From assembly GCA_001643675.2 (NCBI GenBank), contig LSRY02000055.1, positions 250,501 to 314,500 of the forward strand: a DNA stretch of 64,000 bases. The letters run 5' to 3'. Below, piece by piece: positions 11,949 to 21,128 of the stretch. The stretch comes from Monocercomonoides exilis (lineage: Eukaryota; Preaxostyla; Oxymonadida; Polymastigidae). Both the position numbers and the translations under genes were made by a program. Within the stretch, counting starts at the first letter, position 1, and every line of letters begins with the position of its first letter. Below the pieces are notes generated by a model that had not been told where the DNA came from, did no database searches, and worked only from the letters and a program-made list of their open reading frames with translations.

Positions 11949-12208
11949 ATATGGGTCATTATTTTTGAAAAGATGCAATCGTTTTATAACTGTATTTACC
12001 TGAATTGAATTAAATTTTGTCATTTTTTGAAGTGAATGAATCATATTTCTTTACAATGCACTTATTCTCACATCAAATAGGTTTGAAAATTCGAATGTGC
12101 CATATGATAGTGTTTGATGGATTTGCTCCAAAAAATACAAAAAAGAATAAATTTAATTAAAATCAATAATTAAACATTTGCGACTTTTCAAAAAGAATGA
12201 CCCATCTG
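11949..12208. mobile_element. MITE-like element with about 35-bp terminal inverted repeats
   Basis: The left end reads ATGGGTCATTATTTTTGAAA near 11951. The right end near 12206 is the reverse complement of ATGGGTCATTCTTTTTGAAA. Similarity continues inward through AAG, GCAA and GTTT, for about 35 bp at roughly 85% identity by eye. The interior is about 190 bp and non-coding. A second partial copy of the same end (TTTGAAAAGTCGCAATTGTT) sits just outside at 11921-11940, which suggests nesting or a tandem end. I could not identify a clear target-site duplication. The end resembles the dispersed TIR-like motif seen elsewhere in the window. Confidence 0.55.
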
Positions 12209-12445
12209 ATAAACACAAACATATTAGGATCATAATTGAAATTCAATGGTCAATGGTTGTGGAAATAAAACGGAAATAAACAGTTTGAATGGATTTTCTT
12301 ATCAGTGCATTTTTTATTATTCGGACAAAAAATTATATAATTTGTTTAATCAACCAACTTTTCAGATTTTTATAATTGTTTTTAGTAAATAATGAGAAGT
12401 TTACAGTTTGAAATTCAGATAAAATTTCAATACTTAATCTTTGAT

Positions 12446-12541
12446 TGTGGTGTGGGCATATGGAAGGGTTTGCTCCTCCATCTCTGATTTGTGCCTTCCC
12501 TGAAGAGATTTGGTAGATGCAACGGGGCTGACTAAGTTAGA
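12446..12541. other. Small GC-richer island, possible ncRNA
   Basis: About 95 bp of balanced base composition in very AT-rich DNA. It contains pairable blocks: TGGAAGG with CCTCCA near 12461-12480, and ATCTCT (12480-12485) with AGAGAT (about 12504-12509). No tRNA, snRNA or box C/D signature is complete. It may also be a relic of a longer element. Confidence 0.2.
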
Positions 12542-12656
12542 ATTTAATTGAAAAATTTTTTTTGATTTTTTTTCATTTCAAAATAATTTTTTTTTATAAA
12601 AAATAAAAATAAGATCATAATTAATATTTTGTTTTTATAAGCGTAGTGAAACAAAG

Positions 12657-14236
12657 AAAAAAAAAATGGTATGACGAAATTGAGAGATTTGATGAAATCT
12701 TTCCAGTATCGTCAAATCAAAAATCAATTGGTACGTGTTTCTTCAATAATTGCTGATGGAAAATGCCGTGTAACCAACTCTGCTAATCTAAATGAATTCT
12801 CTCGTTTATCGATAAACCGATCCGTAACAACTGTTGAAAAGGGTTGAACCGTGAGAAAAGTCTGTCGACGAGAGCTTTATACCAAAGACAACAAAGAAGC
12901 AATATCCGGAGTTATCAGAATTGAAAGCATGACAGGAGGAAGTTATTCTGTAACTCAAACAAAACGATTGGTTTGTATTTGATGCTTTTTCTTATCTGTA
13001 TTAATAATAAATTATTATTAAAGATGGAATCAGTGCTATCTGATAGAAAAATTCGAAGTGAAGAAGAAGAAGAAGATCAAGAAGTCAAAATTTCCAAATA
13101 AACTCCTTATTCCTTTGAAAAACGAAATCCATATCTGAAGACATCTATTCCTCATAATGTTGAGATTCAACGTTTATCTGTATCCAATAATCAGTCTCTT
13201 CAACTTTTCTTATCTCTTCTTCAATCAATTCATGACTTTCACAAATGCTCTCATTCACTCATCTTCAATACCTCCGAATCCTCTCTTCGACTCTCCGACT
13301 CCACAAAACAACTGGTCGTTCATCCCTCAGATGTTCCAGTCAGGTTTTCCAAAACACCAATCAACATGCCGAACTCAACTCTTGTGGTTGCAGTTGCAGC
13401 TGATGGTTATTCTTTCCAAGCCTTGTTCTTTGTCCATCAAAAAAACAACCAACTGAAATGAAGGTCTTGCTCAGCCCACAGCTTCACGCCTGGGCAGACA
13501 ATGATGGATGGATGACTGAAACATTGTTAGCTCGATATGCTAAAGAGAGACTGCTTTCTGGAATTGTCCGAAGAAGAAAATTGCTGGATATGTACGAAGA
13601 TAGATGCATGCTTCTCTTGGATTCTCATCCTTCAAGAGCACAGCCAGATCTTTGGTAAAAAAAAAAATTGCATCAAATGGTGTCGTTACGTTTATTCCAT
13701 GCAGCACTCATCTTTCACAGCCACTTGACCGTGGAGTTTTTGATGTGTTTAAAAGATGTTTCAATTCAAACTATGTTGTTCCATCTTCTTCTTCGATCGC
13801 ACTCAGACGAAAAGCAGTTGCAAATGCCTTGCCACAGGCTTTGCAAACTGCATTGCTTCCTTCAACAATTCACTCTGCATTTGAAAAGAGCGGAGTGTTG
13901 TCTGGGCAGTCCAATACTGTATTGGTGAAGTTGCCTGACACTCCTTCAGTTCAGCTGAAAAAAAAAACCCATCGTTTCAATTTCCATGGAAAAAATATTA
14001 CCGACCAAGCATTTTTAGATGAATGGAAAGAATACAAAAAGATGAAAGATGAAAAGAATATTGATGATTCTGCTGAAGAAAAAATTGAAAAAGATTTGTT
14101 TTCTGAAGACAAGCCGAAAAAAAGAAAAATATCAAAATCCCAAATTTTAAAAGATGATGATTTTGAAGATGATAATGAACGAAGAAATCTAAGAAAAATA
14201 ATAAAAAGAGTATTTATGGATTATCTATACTGTTGA
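12657..14236 (+). pseudogene. Broken DDE_1 (pogo/Tigger/CENP-B-type) transposase
   Basis: N-terminal helix-turn-helix-like sequence (LSINRSVTTVEKG) appears near 12807. A possible 50-nt intron, GTTTGT to TTAAAG, sits near 12970-13022. A long open stretch from about 13100 contains LIFNTSESSLRL, where the family normally has an Asp before the Glu, and LVVAVAADGYSF. After a stop near 13456 it continues as GWMTETLLARYAKERLL and LLLDSHPSR near 13605. A frameshift in an A-run near 13656 leads into NGVVTFIPCSTHLSQPLDRG (about 13678-13737), then VFKRCFNSNY and a Lys/Glu-rich tail ending at 14236. The combination of LLLDSHPSR and the PLDRGVF block is characteristic of DDE_1 transposases. The lost Asp, the stops and the frameshift make it inactive. 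Confidence 0.65.
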
Positions 14237-14327
14237 TTGTTGAATATTTTCGAAAATATCAACATGCAACTAGAAAAAATATTTTATTTTTTGATAAAAA
14301 AATTAAAATAATGTTCGGTTAAAAACA

Positions 14328-14384
14328 ATCACCCTATTGAAAGAATTCAACATTATCATCACCAATTCAAAGGGTGATAACAAT

Positions 14385-14419
<35 letters not shown>
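14328..14419. repeat. Short inverted repeat followed by a 32-T run
   Basis: AATCACCCTATTGAA (from 14328) is mirrored by TTCAAAGGGTGAT (14366-14378), and a pure run of T follows at 14388-14419. The CACCC end resembles the TIR-like motif, so this may be an element end; the long T run could also mark a retroposon-type tail on the minus strand. Confidence 0.45.
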
Positions 14420-14420
<1 letters not shown>

Positions 14421-15066
14421 GTTGTGATATTTCTAACGTGTAAATTCGATAATCATATAATTCTCATATTCATGTCAAGTACATCACAATTTTAAAAAAA
14501 GACTATGATTTTGATGAATACATTCCAAAACGATTTTGTAGTTCTGTTTTGATTATTAAGTGAGTAATTGTATTTGATATCAAACTTTTTCAATCAAAAA
14601 ATTAGGTGAATTAAATAAACAAAAAAATGGATAACAATTTCTCAATAAACAATAAAAAAATTCTGAAAAAGTGAAGACAATTATATGTTAGAATATCGTG
14701 ACAGGCAGAAAGCATGAAATGTTGTTGAAAAAAGAAGATAGAAAAAGAAATTGATGGTGCATTTGGTTTTGTAAGCATCCAAAATTCTTCATTCCAAAAT
14801 TATTAACAACTGACTTCTCCATCCTTTCGGACAAAGGAGAAGAGATAATAGGAAATATGTTTTATCGAATTGAGAAAATCTGAAGTTTGACAAAAAAGGG
14901 CTGTTGGGAACATGCAAAAGGTGTGATTCAAATGCAGGGATTATATAATCAATTAGATAGATTCTATAACCTGAATGAAAAAAGTGTGTTGATTCTTGAT
15001 GATAAAATACCAATCCCTTCATTTCACAAACGAAACATCAAAACAAATTGCGAACATCCCGCAAAG
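14420..15066. other. Intergenic DNA beyond the 3' end of gene A1
   Basis: AT-rich. A 77-codon ORF at 14887-15120 (+) overlaps the 3' end of A1 on the other strand; I do not recognise it and do not call it a gene. Confidence 0.4.
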
Positions 15067-17397
15067 TTATTGTCCAAGCATTTCAACTTTCAACTTTATA
15101 ATTCGAAACAAGTTTTTTGAATTATTCAATATCGTTTTCTTCTCATCTTTTTTTACCAATTTTTTGTCAAAGCAGTTGACTGAGTTTTTTTTAAAATTTG
15201 AGGTGCTAAATCGAAACAATGAAGATGAAAATATTGACAGCGAGGCAAGCTCAGAAAACAATTGTTTTGCAATATTCATATCTTTTATCTCCACACCAAC
15301 CATCGACAGCTGCGACAGCACCGCCACAAACACTGACGACGACATCACATCGTCTCCTGTTTTACTCGTGGTGATCACAACATCTTCCAATGAGAGTGAC
15401 CCACCCCCATCAGACACCACAGCCACATTCGGCGAAGGATTTATATTTGAGTTGCAGTCAACCTTCAAGTTGCTCATTCCAAGATGACCTGTTGACACAC
15501 TGAACAGCACTCCAGCTGATAAAAGGGCTCCAGTTCCAATCGAACTTGTTTCCCTTTCTTTCCCAATGACTGAAATTTTCTTTTCTCCAATATCAATTGT
15601 TGCTGTCTCACTTTTGTGATCCCCTTCCATCAGAGTGATTGTCAAGCTTATCTGCACCTCGCACATCTCGAAGGCCTTCTTCACTGTTTTGCACGGATTT
15701 GATTCATTTGACCCGCACGGCTCATATGAATCATTCCCACTCACTGAGACGTACATCGTCTTGTCTTTCAACCACCACTTCTTTTCTGTGTGCTGATATG
15801 TCCAACTCCCTGAACTCGACAAATTATATCCATAACATACTCTCTGCTCATCTGTATTCGTTGTGTAGCATTCATGAAATGGATTTCCTGAAGAATTAAA
15901 AAGATCATAGCGATCATAATACATCACATCATGCCCATATGAATTTGATCCAGTCATGCATTTACATTCATGGAAAAAAAGAAAATAACAATAGATTCCA
16001 TCACTTGGAGCTGTTGCTTGAACTGGATAAAACCAAAATCCTCCTCCTTCTCTTAATGCTGAACATGATATAAACTGAACGCTCCTCATTTTATATTTAG
16101 TAGGAACGAATTGACAAAGCATGCCTCCACCACCAGTATTTGTTATTGAGCATGAAGTGAAACAGCAGTCAAACACACACGCACTCTCCCCTTCTCCTAT
16201 TTCTTCTCCAATGCATCCTGTTTCGGAAACCTGAAAATTTTCGAGAAAAAGTCCTCCTCCATCATAACTTGCTTTGCAATTCTGGAATTCACATCCGCTG
16301 ATCCGAACACACGATGAAATCGTATAAACAAACATCCCTCCTCCAAAGCGATTTTGTCCTTCGCAAGAATTAAAAAAACTGTGCTCAATCTCAACCGAAC
16401 TGATTCCAAAACACATGACCCCTCCTCCAGCATAATGAGCATAGCAGTCATTGAATGAACAATGCGAAACTGAAAGTTCTCCAGAATTGAGATTGTACAT
16501 ACAGATTGCCCCTCCACTCGATACCCCGTCCGTAACGGAATCGCTTTCTCCTGTTGTCCTCGAGCCACTCCATTCGCACCAAGTGAATGTGTTTGCTCCA
16601 TTGAATGTTTCGTTTTGTCTGTCTGGCTTCAATGGCACCTCTGTTGTTCCTTCACATACAACATTTCTTGTCCTGCAACACCCAACGAATGATGTATTTG
16701 AGACAGATAATAAAGCCAATTGGTTGTTCAGAGAAGGGACAATCCCGCCATCATATGCGTCACAGACTGATGAAAATGAGCAGCTATTCATAAAACAAGA
16801 GGTTTGTGAAAATGTAGTTGTTGGAGGTGAACATGCATCATTTGTTGTTGAGATGTTGAAAAATGATAATTTGGAGAGGGATACAAGGGGTATTGAAGGT
16901 GAAGAAAGGAACGGGGCTGATGAGACACAAAAAGAAGAGAAGTGTGATTCGCTCACCGAAATGCTCCCTTCAATGCCTTCTCCATATCCATCTCCTTCTC
17001 TTCCTCTCCCCCTTCCTCTTTCTCCTCCTTCTCCTCCTTTTTCTTCACCTCCACCCTTCTCCTCTCCATATCCCTTCCCTCCAAACAGCCTTCCAGAGTA
17101 TATTTCTCCCCCTCTTCTCCACCCTTTCAATGTGATGTTTGTCAACACCCCAATGCTCCCACTCAGATCAAATGCCCCTGCACCATCATCCTTCCCCATC
17201 CCCACAACACACCCCCTCACCACAACCACGCTCCCTTTCCTTCCACACACTAAACAACAATTATCATCATTCTCCAATGAAATTTGATTTAACTCAACTG
17301 ATGCATTTTTAACCACTAAACTCCCTTTAAACACACTCACATCACTAACTGCTTCAACACATGACGCGATTCCCACAATGAACAACAAACTCAACAT
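15067..17397 (-). CDS. Beta-helix repeat protein A1 (signal peptide, longest family member)
   Basis: 776 codons from the ATG at 17397. It begins with a clear signal peptide (MLSLLFIVGIASC...), so the product probably enters the secretory pathway. A Gly/Glu/Arg-rich low-complexity stretch lies at about residues 105-145. From about 290 to 500 come Cys/Gly repeats of the right-handed beta-helix type: GGAICMY, SHCSFNDC, GGGVMC, GGGMFVY, SGCEFQNC, GGGLFL, GGGMLC. A second block starts with YVSVSGND and a PC-TVKKAFEMCE-type stretch near 555-590, resembling the start of DUF1565/pectate-lyase-like helices. No transmembrane segment or GPI signal is evident, and the C-terminal 40 residues are Lys/Asn-rich and unlike the rest, so this copy may also be truncated. 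It is a mosaic: residues about 316-405 match gene B and the following part matches gene D. Similar proteins are known from anaerobic protists; function is unknown. Confidence 0.72.
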   Translation of the reverse strand: MLSLLFIVGIASCVEAVSDVSVFKGSLVVKNASVELNQISLENDDNCCLVCGRKGSVVVVRGCVVGMGKDDGAGAFDLSGSIGVLTNITLKGWRRGGEIYSGRLFGGKGYGEEKGGGEEKGGEGGERGRGRGREGDGYGEGIEGSISVSESHFSSFCVSSAPFLSSPSIPLVSLSKLSFFNISTTNDACSPPTTTFSQTSCFMNSCSFSSVCDAYDGGIVPSLNNQLALLSVSNTSFVGCCRTRNVVCEGTTEVPLKPDRQNETFNGANTFTWCEWSGSRTTGESDSVTDGVSSGGAICMYNLNSGELSVSHCSFNDCYAHYAGGGVMCFGISSVEIEHSFFNSCEGQNRFGGGMFVYTISSCVRISGCEFQNCKASYDGGGLFLENFQVSETGCIGEEIGEGESACVFDCCFTSCSITNTGGGGMLCQFVPTKYKMRSVQFISCSALREGGGFWFYPVQATAPSDGIYCYFLFFHECKCMTGSNSYGHDVMYYDRYDLFNSSGNPFHECYTTNTDEQRVCYGYNLSSSGSWTYQHTEKKWWLKDKTMYVSVSGNDSYEPCGSNESNPCKTVKKAFEMCEVQISLTITLMEGDHKSETATIDIGEKKISVIGKERETSSIGTGALLSAGVLFSVSTGHLGMSNLKVDCNSNINPSPNVAVVSDGGGSLSLEDVVITTSKTGDDVMSSSVFVAVLSQLSMVGVEIKDMNIAKQLFSELASLSIFSSSLFRFSTSNFKKNSVNCFDKKLVKKDEKKTILNNSKNLFRIIKLKVEMLGQ

Positions 17398-17764
17398 CTC
17401 GTCAAATTTGTGTCAACCTCGCCAAATCAATATTCTTATTGTTCTTTTATCGCTTCCCCTCCCCCTTTTCAAAGCACCTTTTCCATTTTGCAAATCCCAC
17501 CTTTTCCATCCATTTTTTATATTTCCCTTTGCTCACTCATCCATTCCCATTCCATTTCCCACCTTCTGCCATCTTTCTCGTGATTGCCTCAAAATCCATC
17601 TTTCCTCATCCCTTGCGCTTTTATCCAATGAAGATATTCTTCCAAAAAGATCCTTATCCATATTTAAAAAAATATATTATAATATATTGATAAAATGTTA
17701 TTTCTTTTATATAAAAAAAACAATTTTTCAAACCTTGTATAATCTCCATTCTTCATTGTTTCTG

Positions 17765-17806
17765 TCTTTCTTCTTTCTTCTTTCTTCTTTCTTCTTTCTT
17801 CTTTCT
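17765..17806. repeat. Heptamer tandem repeat (TTTCTTC)n
   Basis: Between five and six tandem copies of a 7-bp unit. The mirrored site near 35160-35185 has fewer copies, consistent with slippage since duplication. Confidence 0.8.
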
Positions 17807-17989
17807 CCTTCTCCAGATTATTTTTCCTTTCTGCAAACGCATCCATTTCCTCTATCTCATTCTTCCATCATTCAATCAACAGCTTTGCTTCTCTTCTGCT
17901 CCTCCAAAAATAAACATCCCATTTCCATTCTCCTGTTCTGCTTCCAGCTGAATGGCTCCTTCAACTTGTGCTTCCAAAAATAGGCGAGG

Positions 17990-18400
17990 ACGACTGAGAA
18001 GAGGAAAAAGTTGAGAAGAAGAAGGAGATGATGATAATTGTTAAGAAAGGTAAAAAGAAGGAAAAAAATGAAACTGATAAAATTGAGAGAAGTAGATAAT
18101 GGCGAAGAAGGCGAAGAAGAATAAGAAGAGGAGGAGGAATAAGGCGAAGAAGGCGAAGAAGGAGAAGAAGGCTTGGAGGAAAATGAAGAAGAATATATGG
18201 AAGAAGAAGAGGAAGACAAATATGATTATGACCAAGAAGAGAAAAATTATATAAAATTTTAATTGTTGAGGAGATGCATTTGATAATAATGACGAAGAAG
18301 AATTCGATGAAGGAAATGAAGTAGATGAAGGGAATGAAGATGAAGAAGATGATGACGGCGATGATGCCGATGATAGAGATGAAGATGATAAAGATGGTGA
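17990..18400. repeat. GAA/GAT-rich imperfect triplet tract
   Basis: Purine-rich imperfect triplet repeats (GAA, GAT, GGC-AAG mixtures). The low-complexity ORFs here, including Phe/Ile- and Ser-rich ones on the minus strand, are most simply by-products of the repeat. The counterpart in the other arm is at about 34720-34925. Confidence 0.7.
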
Positions 18401-18414
18401 ATCCGATGTTATTG

Positions 18415-19338
18415 TCAAGTTTGAATACTGTATATCTTCTGTCAGAAGATATCTTCAGCATCACTTCCTCGTTCTCTGCTTCAATGGATAACGTTTCAAT
18501 GATAGAAGGCTGAAGACAAAGGTTAAATGACTCAAATCCATTTTTGCCTGTAATCCACCCCAAGCTTCTTGTATCACACAGAACTGTCCGTTTTTCTCGT
18601 ATCTATGGTTCAAAAGCCAAGCAATGAATTCCAGTTCCATCGCTCCCCTCAGTCCTTAAAATCAATGTCTTGCCATTCCCACCCCAAGAAATGCGCCTTG
18701 TTCCGTCCCAACTGCTGCCAATCTCCTGTTTCAGTTATTTGCCCCAATCTCTCCAACAAGATTTTTTTGAAAATGACCCAGCCATCTTCAAAGGGTGCTA
18801 CCTTTTCATTGAATTTGGTTATTCGTCCTTTTAAACTTTGAATATCTTCCAACCCCGTTCATTTCTGCTCCATCAGAATTCATTTTTCATCGCATTTCAA
18901 TCCATCGCGCTTGTATAGTCCAAATAAAGTTGCATAAACATTTATGATAAAATACATTCAGGCTCTAATATATTTGAAAGATAACATTTGGCTCACTTCA
19001 TTGCTGTTCTGCTCTGCATGGAATAAATTGTCCATTTTTTATAAATCGTCTGAATCACGACTTTGGAGAGGATACGGATGATAACATCTTCACAACAAAT
19101 AGAACAATATAAAATACATACATTGAAAATTCTTCATTTCCATCGAAAATATTGTTGCTCCCCAGCCATTCATCAATCAAAACGCACAATTTCATCTTCC
19201 ATCAAAGAAATATCGTTTTTGTAGTATCCTCCTTTTCACTGGAAATATTTCATTTAGTCAACCTGCCTTTGTTTTCACTTCGGAGTCTCACTCCGTTGAC
19301 AGTTTCTGAGCATTTGACATTTCTTGATCATGTTCCAT
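18415..19338 (-). pseudogene. Unknown gene relic R, copy 1
   Basis: One of four related blocks in the window. Read on the minus strand from the ATG at 19338, it encodes a start like MEHDQEMPNAQKLS in better copies. It later gives an ILLERLGQITETGDW segment near 18740-18790 and a segment with QNGFESFNLCLQPSIIE near 18500-18560, with stops and frame changes between. Preserved amino-acid similarity among the four copies suggests descent from a real gene. I do not recognise the family. An inverted repeat, ATATCTTCT with AGAAGATAT around a 3-bp loop, lies at 18435-18455. Confidence 0.45.
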
Positions 19339-19345
19339 AACGAAT

Positions 19346-20640
19346 TAGAGCCACAAAAGAAAAGGGGCACAACTCGATGTGTCGTTGCTGAATGGGAATA
19401 TGAAGACAATGCGATAACAAAGGGATGGATTTATGGAATGGGGTGATGGAGTTGAGCTTTTGGAGGAGGCAGAGTTTTGGAGGGGGAAAGGAGCGATAAA
19501 AGAATATTTATTGTGGAAAAGAGGTATTTTTGGGAGGTTTTATTGGGAAGATGGATGTGCGGAGGATGGATTGGGATGAGGTTTGGAGGGGTTGTTTTTT
19601 CGATTTTTGTGAGTTGGAAGGTGTTTAGGCAGTGTTAATTATTTGAGAAAAGGAATTTAATGTGGAGGAGGTGGGATAAGAGGGGGAAACAAGAAGGGCA
19701 GAAGATGGGTGGAGTGAATGGAATATATTTATTGGAGGGGAAGAGAGAGATGGAAAGGAAATGGAGAAGAAATGGAAAAGTGATTTTTTTTTTTTATGTA
19801 TCGAGAGAAGGAGAAGGCATATGGAGCAGGGCAAGAGGGAGAGTATTTGCGAGTGAGTGTTTGATAAGAAGGAAAAGTGGGGTTGAAGAAAAAAATGTAA
19901 GAGATATTTTTTTTATCTTTTTTTATTTTTTATTGAAAGGACAGTTTGGACGCGCCTCTCATTTGCGGGGCAAGGGATGGAGGTGGGGGCGGAGGAAGAC
20001 GGGAAGAAGGAACATCAGCGCTGGCGCTTTGAATTGGAGGTGTGAAGACAGAGGAAGATGAGGAGCTGATTATGGGAGGTGTTTTGCAATGGAAAGAGAC
20101 AGAAAAAGGATGGAGATATTTATATTTTTTTGGTTGGAAGAAGGGGAATGGGAGATGGGGAGACAGGGACTGTGATATTTGGCGTGGTGGTATTGTTGTT
20201 GTTTTGAGGGGAAATGGAGAGAAGAAGAGGGCAATACAGCGAAAAGGGATGGGAAGGGATTCTTCAGATGGAATCTTCTTCATTGCTTGTTTTTTTATTG
20301 AATGGAGTTTGCGGAGTTGTTTGAGAGGAAGCAGAACAGAGGATTGAGCTTTTGTTAATATTTTAAATAGAAGAAGAAAGAAAAAGTCAGCGAAAAGCGA
20401 TCATTGTGAAAGATATAGGTTTGCATTTTTTTAATTATAATTTTTCATATATTATTTTTTTATGAAACTAGGATTTTTGCAAGAATGTTCAACGAAAACG
20501 AATGAACAAGGAATATGTCAAGAGGGGATGTTGGATGCATTAAAAGAAATCCGGAGATAAGAATTGGAGGGGAGTAATGAGAAATGAGCTGGATGAAATA
20601 TCAAGGAAAAGAGAAGAAGATATTTTTTTATGAATTTTTT
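19346..20640. other. Purine-rich module upstream of gene B1
   Basis: G/A-rich block on the plus strand with Arg/Trp/Lys/Gly-rich ORFs (for example 19660-20061) that I regard as low-complexity. Related blocks lie at about 32.8-33.7, 48.9-50.2 and 55.7-57.1 kb. A 53-nt AT-rich intron-like segment, GTTTGC to ACTAG, lies at 20419-20471 and is followed by a leader (ATTTTTGCAAGAATGTTCAA) that recurs before other family members. Confidence 0.4.
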
Positions 20641-20734
20641 TGAAATTTTTCTTTCTTATTGAAGGCATCCTGGACATATGTTATAAAATGAAAAGGGAGA
20701 GAGAGAGTGGAAAAATAGATGATACAGCAGCAGA

Positions 20735-20850
20735 GGCAGAAGAAGAAGAAGAAGCGGAAGAAGAAGCGGAAGGAGAAGAAGAAGATGAAGATGAAGAAGA
20801 AGCGGAAGGAGAAGAAGCGGAAGAAGAAGAGCGGAAGAAGCGGAAGATTG
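20735..20850. repeat. GAA/GCG-rich triplet tract
   Basis: Imperfect GAAGAA/GAAGCG repeats. One frame reads as a Glu/Ala-rich peptide (20640-21062, +). Just downstream, 20864-20953 looks like a 90-nt intron (GTTAGA to CAACAG). A translated acidic exon upstream of B1 is possible but unproven. Confidence 0.55.
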
Positions 20851-21128
20851 TGAAAGGATACAGGTTAGATTATTCATATTATTCATATTTTTTTATATTT
20901 TTTTTCTTAATTTTTTTAAATAATGAAAGTTTTCTTGCGTGCATATTCAACAGGAATGGATGGGAATGGAATAAGATTAGGAGGCAGACAATGCCCATCC
21001 AAAAAAGAGATTATTGGGAAAGCGTTCCAATCAGAAGGGGTAGAAGAAATAGAAAAATGTGAATTCAAGCTCAATGCATAGCGCAAAGAGGCGTAGGGAA
21101 GGGGGAGAATGAATAGGAAGAATTCTCT

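Larger units (their letters stand above)
10220..12445. other. Very AT-rich intergenic DNA
   Basis: No ORF worth calling on either strand. It holds the (TA)n run and the MITE-like element at 11949-12208. Confidence 0.6.

Noticed and set aside
16451-17287. 278-codon plus-strand ORF opposite A1
   Set aside because: It is the antisense shadow of a Gly/Glu/Ser-rich coding region; similar shadows lie opposite the other beta-helix genes.
17765-17806. CRISPR-like array
   Set aside because: Direct 7-bp tandem repeats without spacers; none of the repeats in the window has a repeat-spacer pattern.
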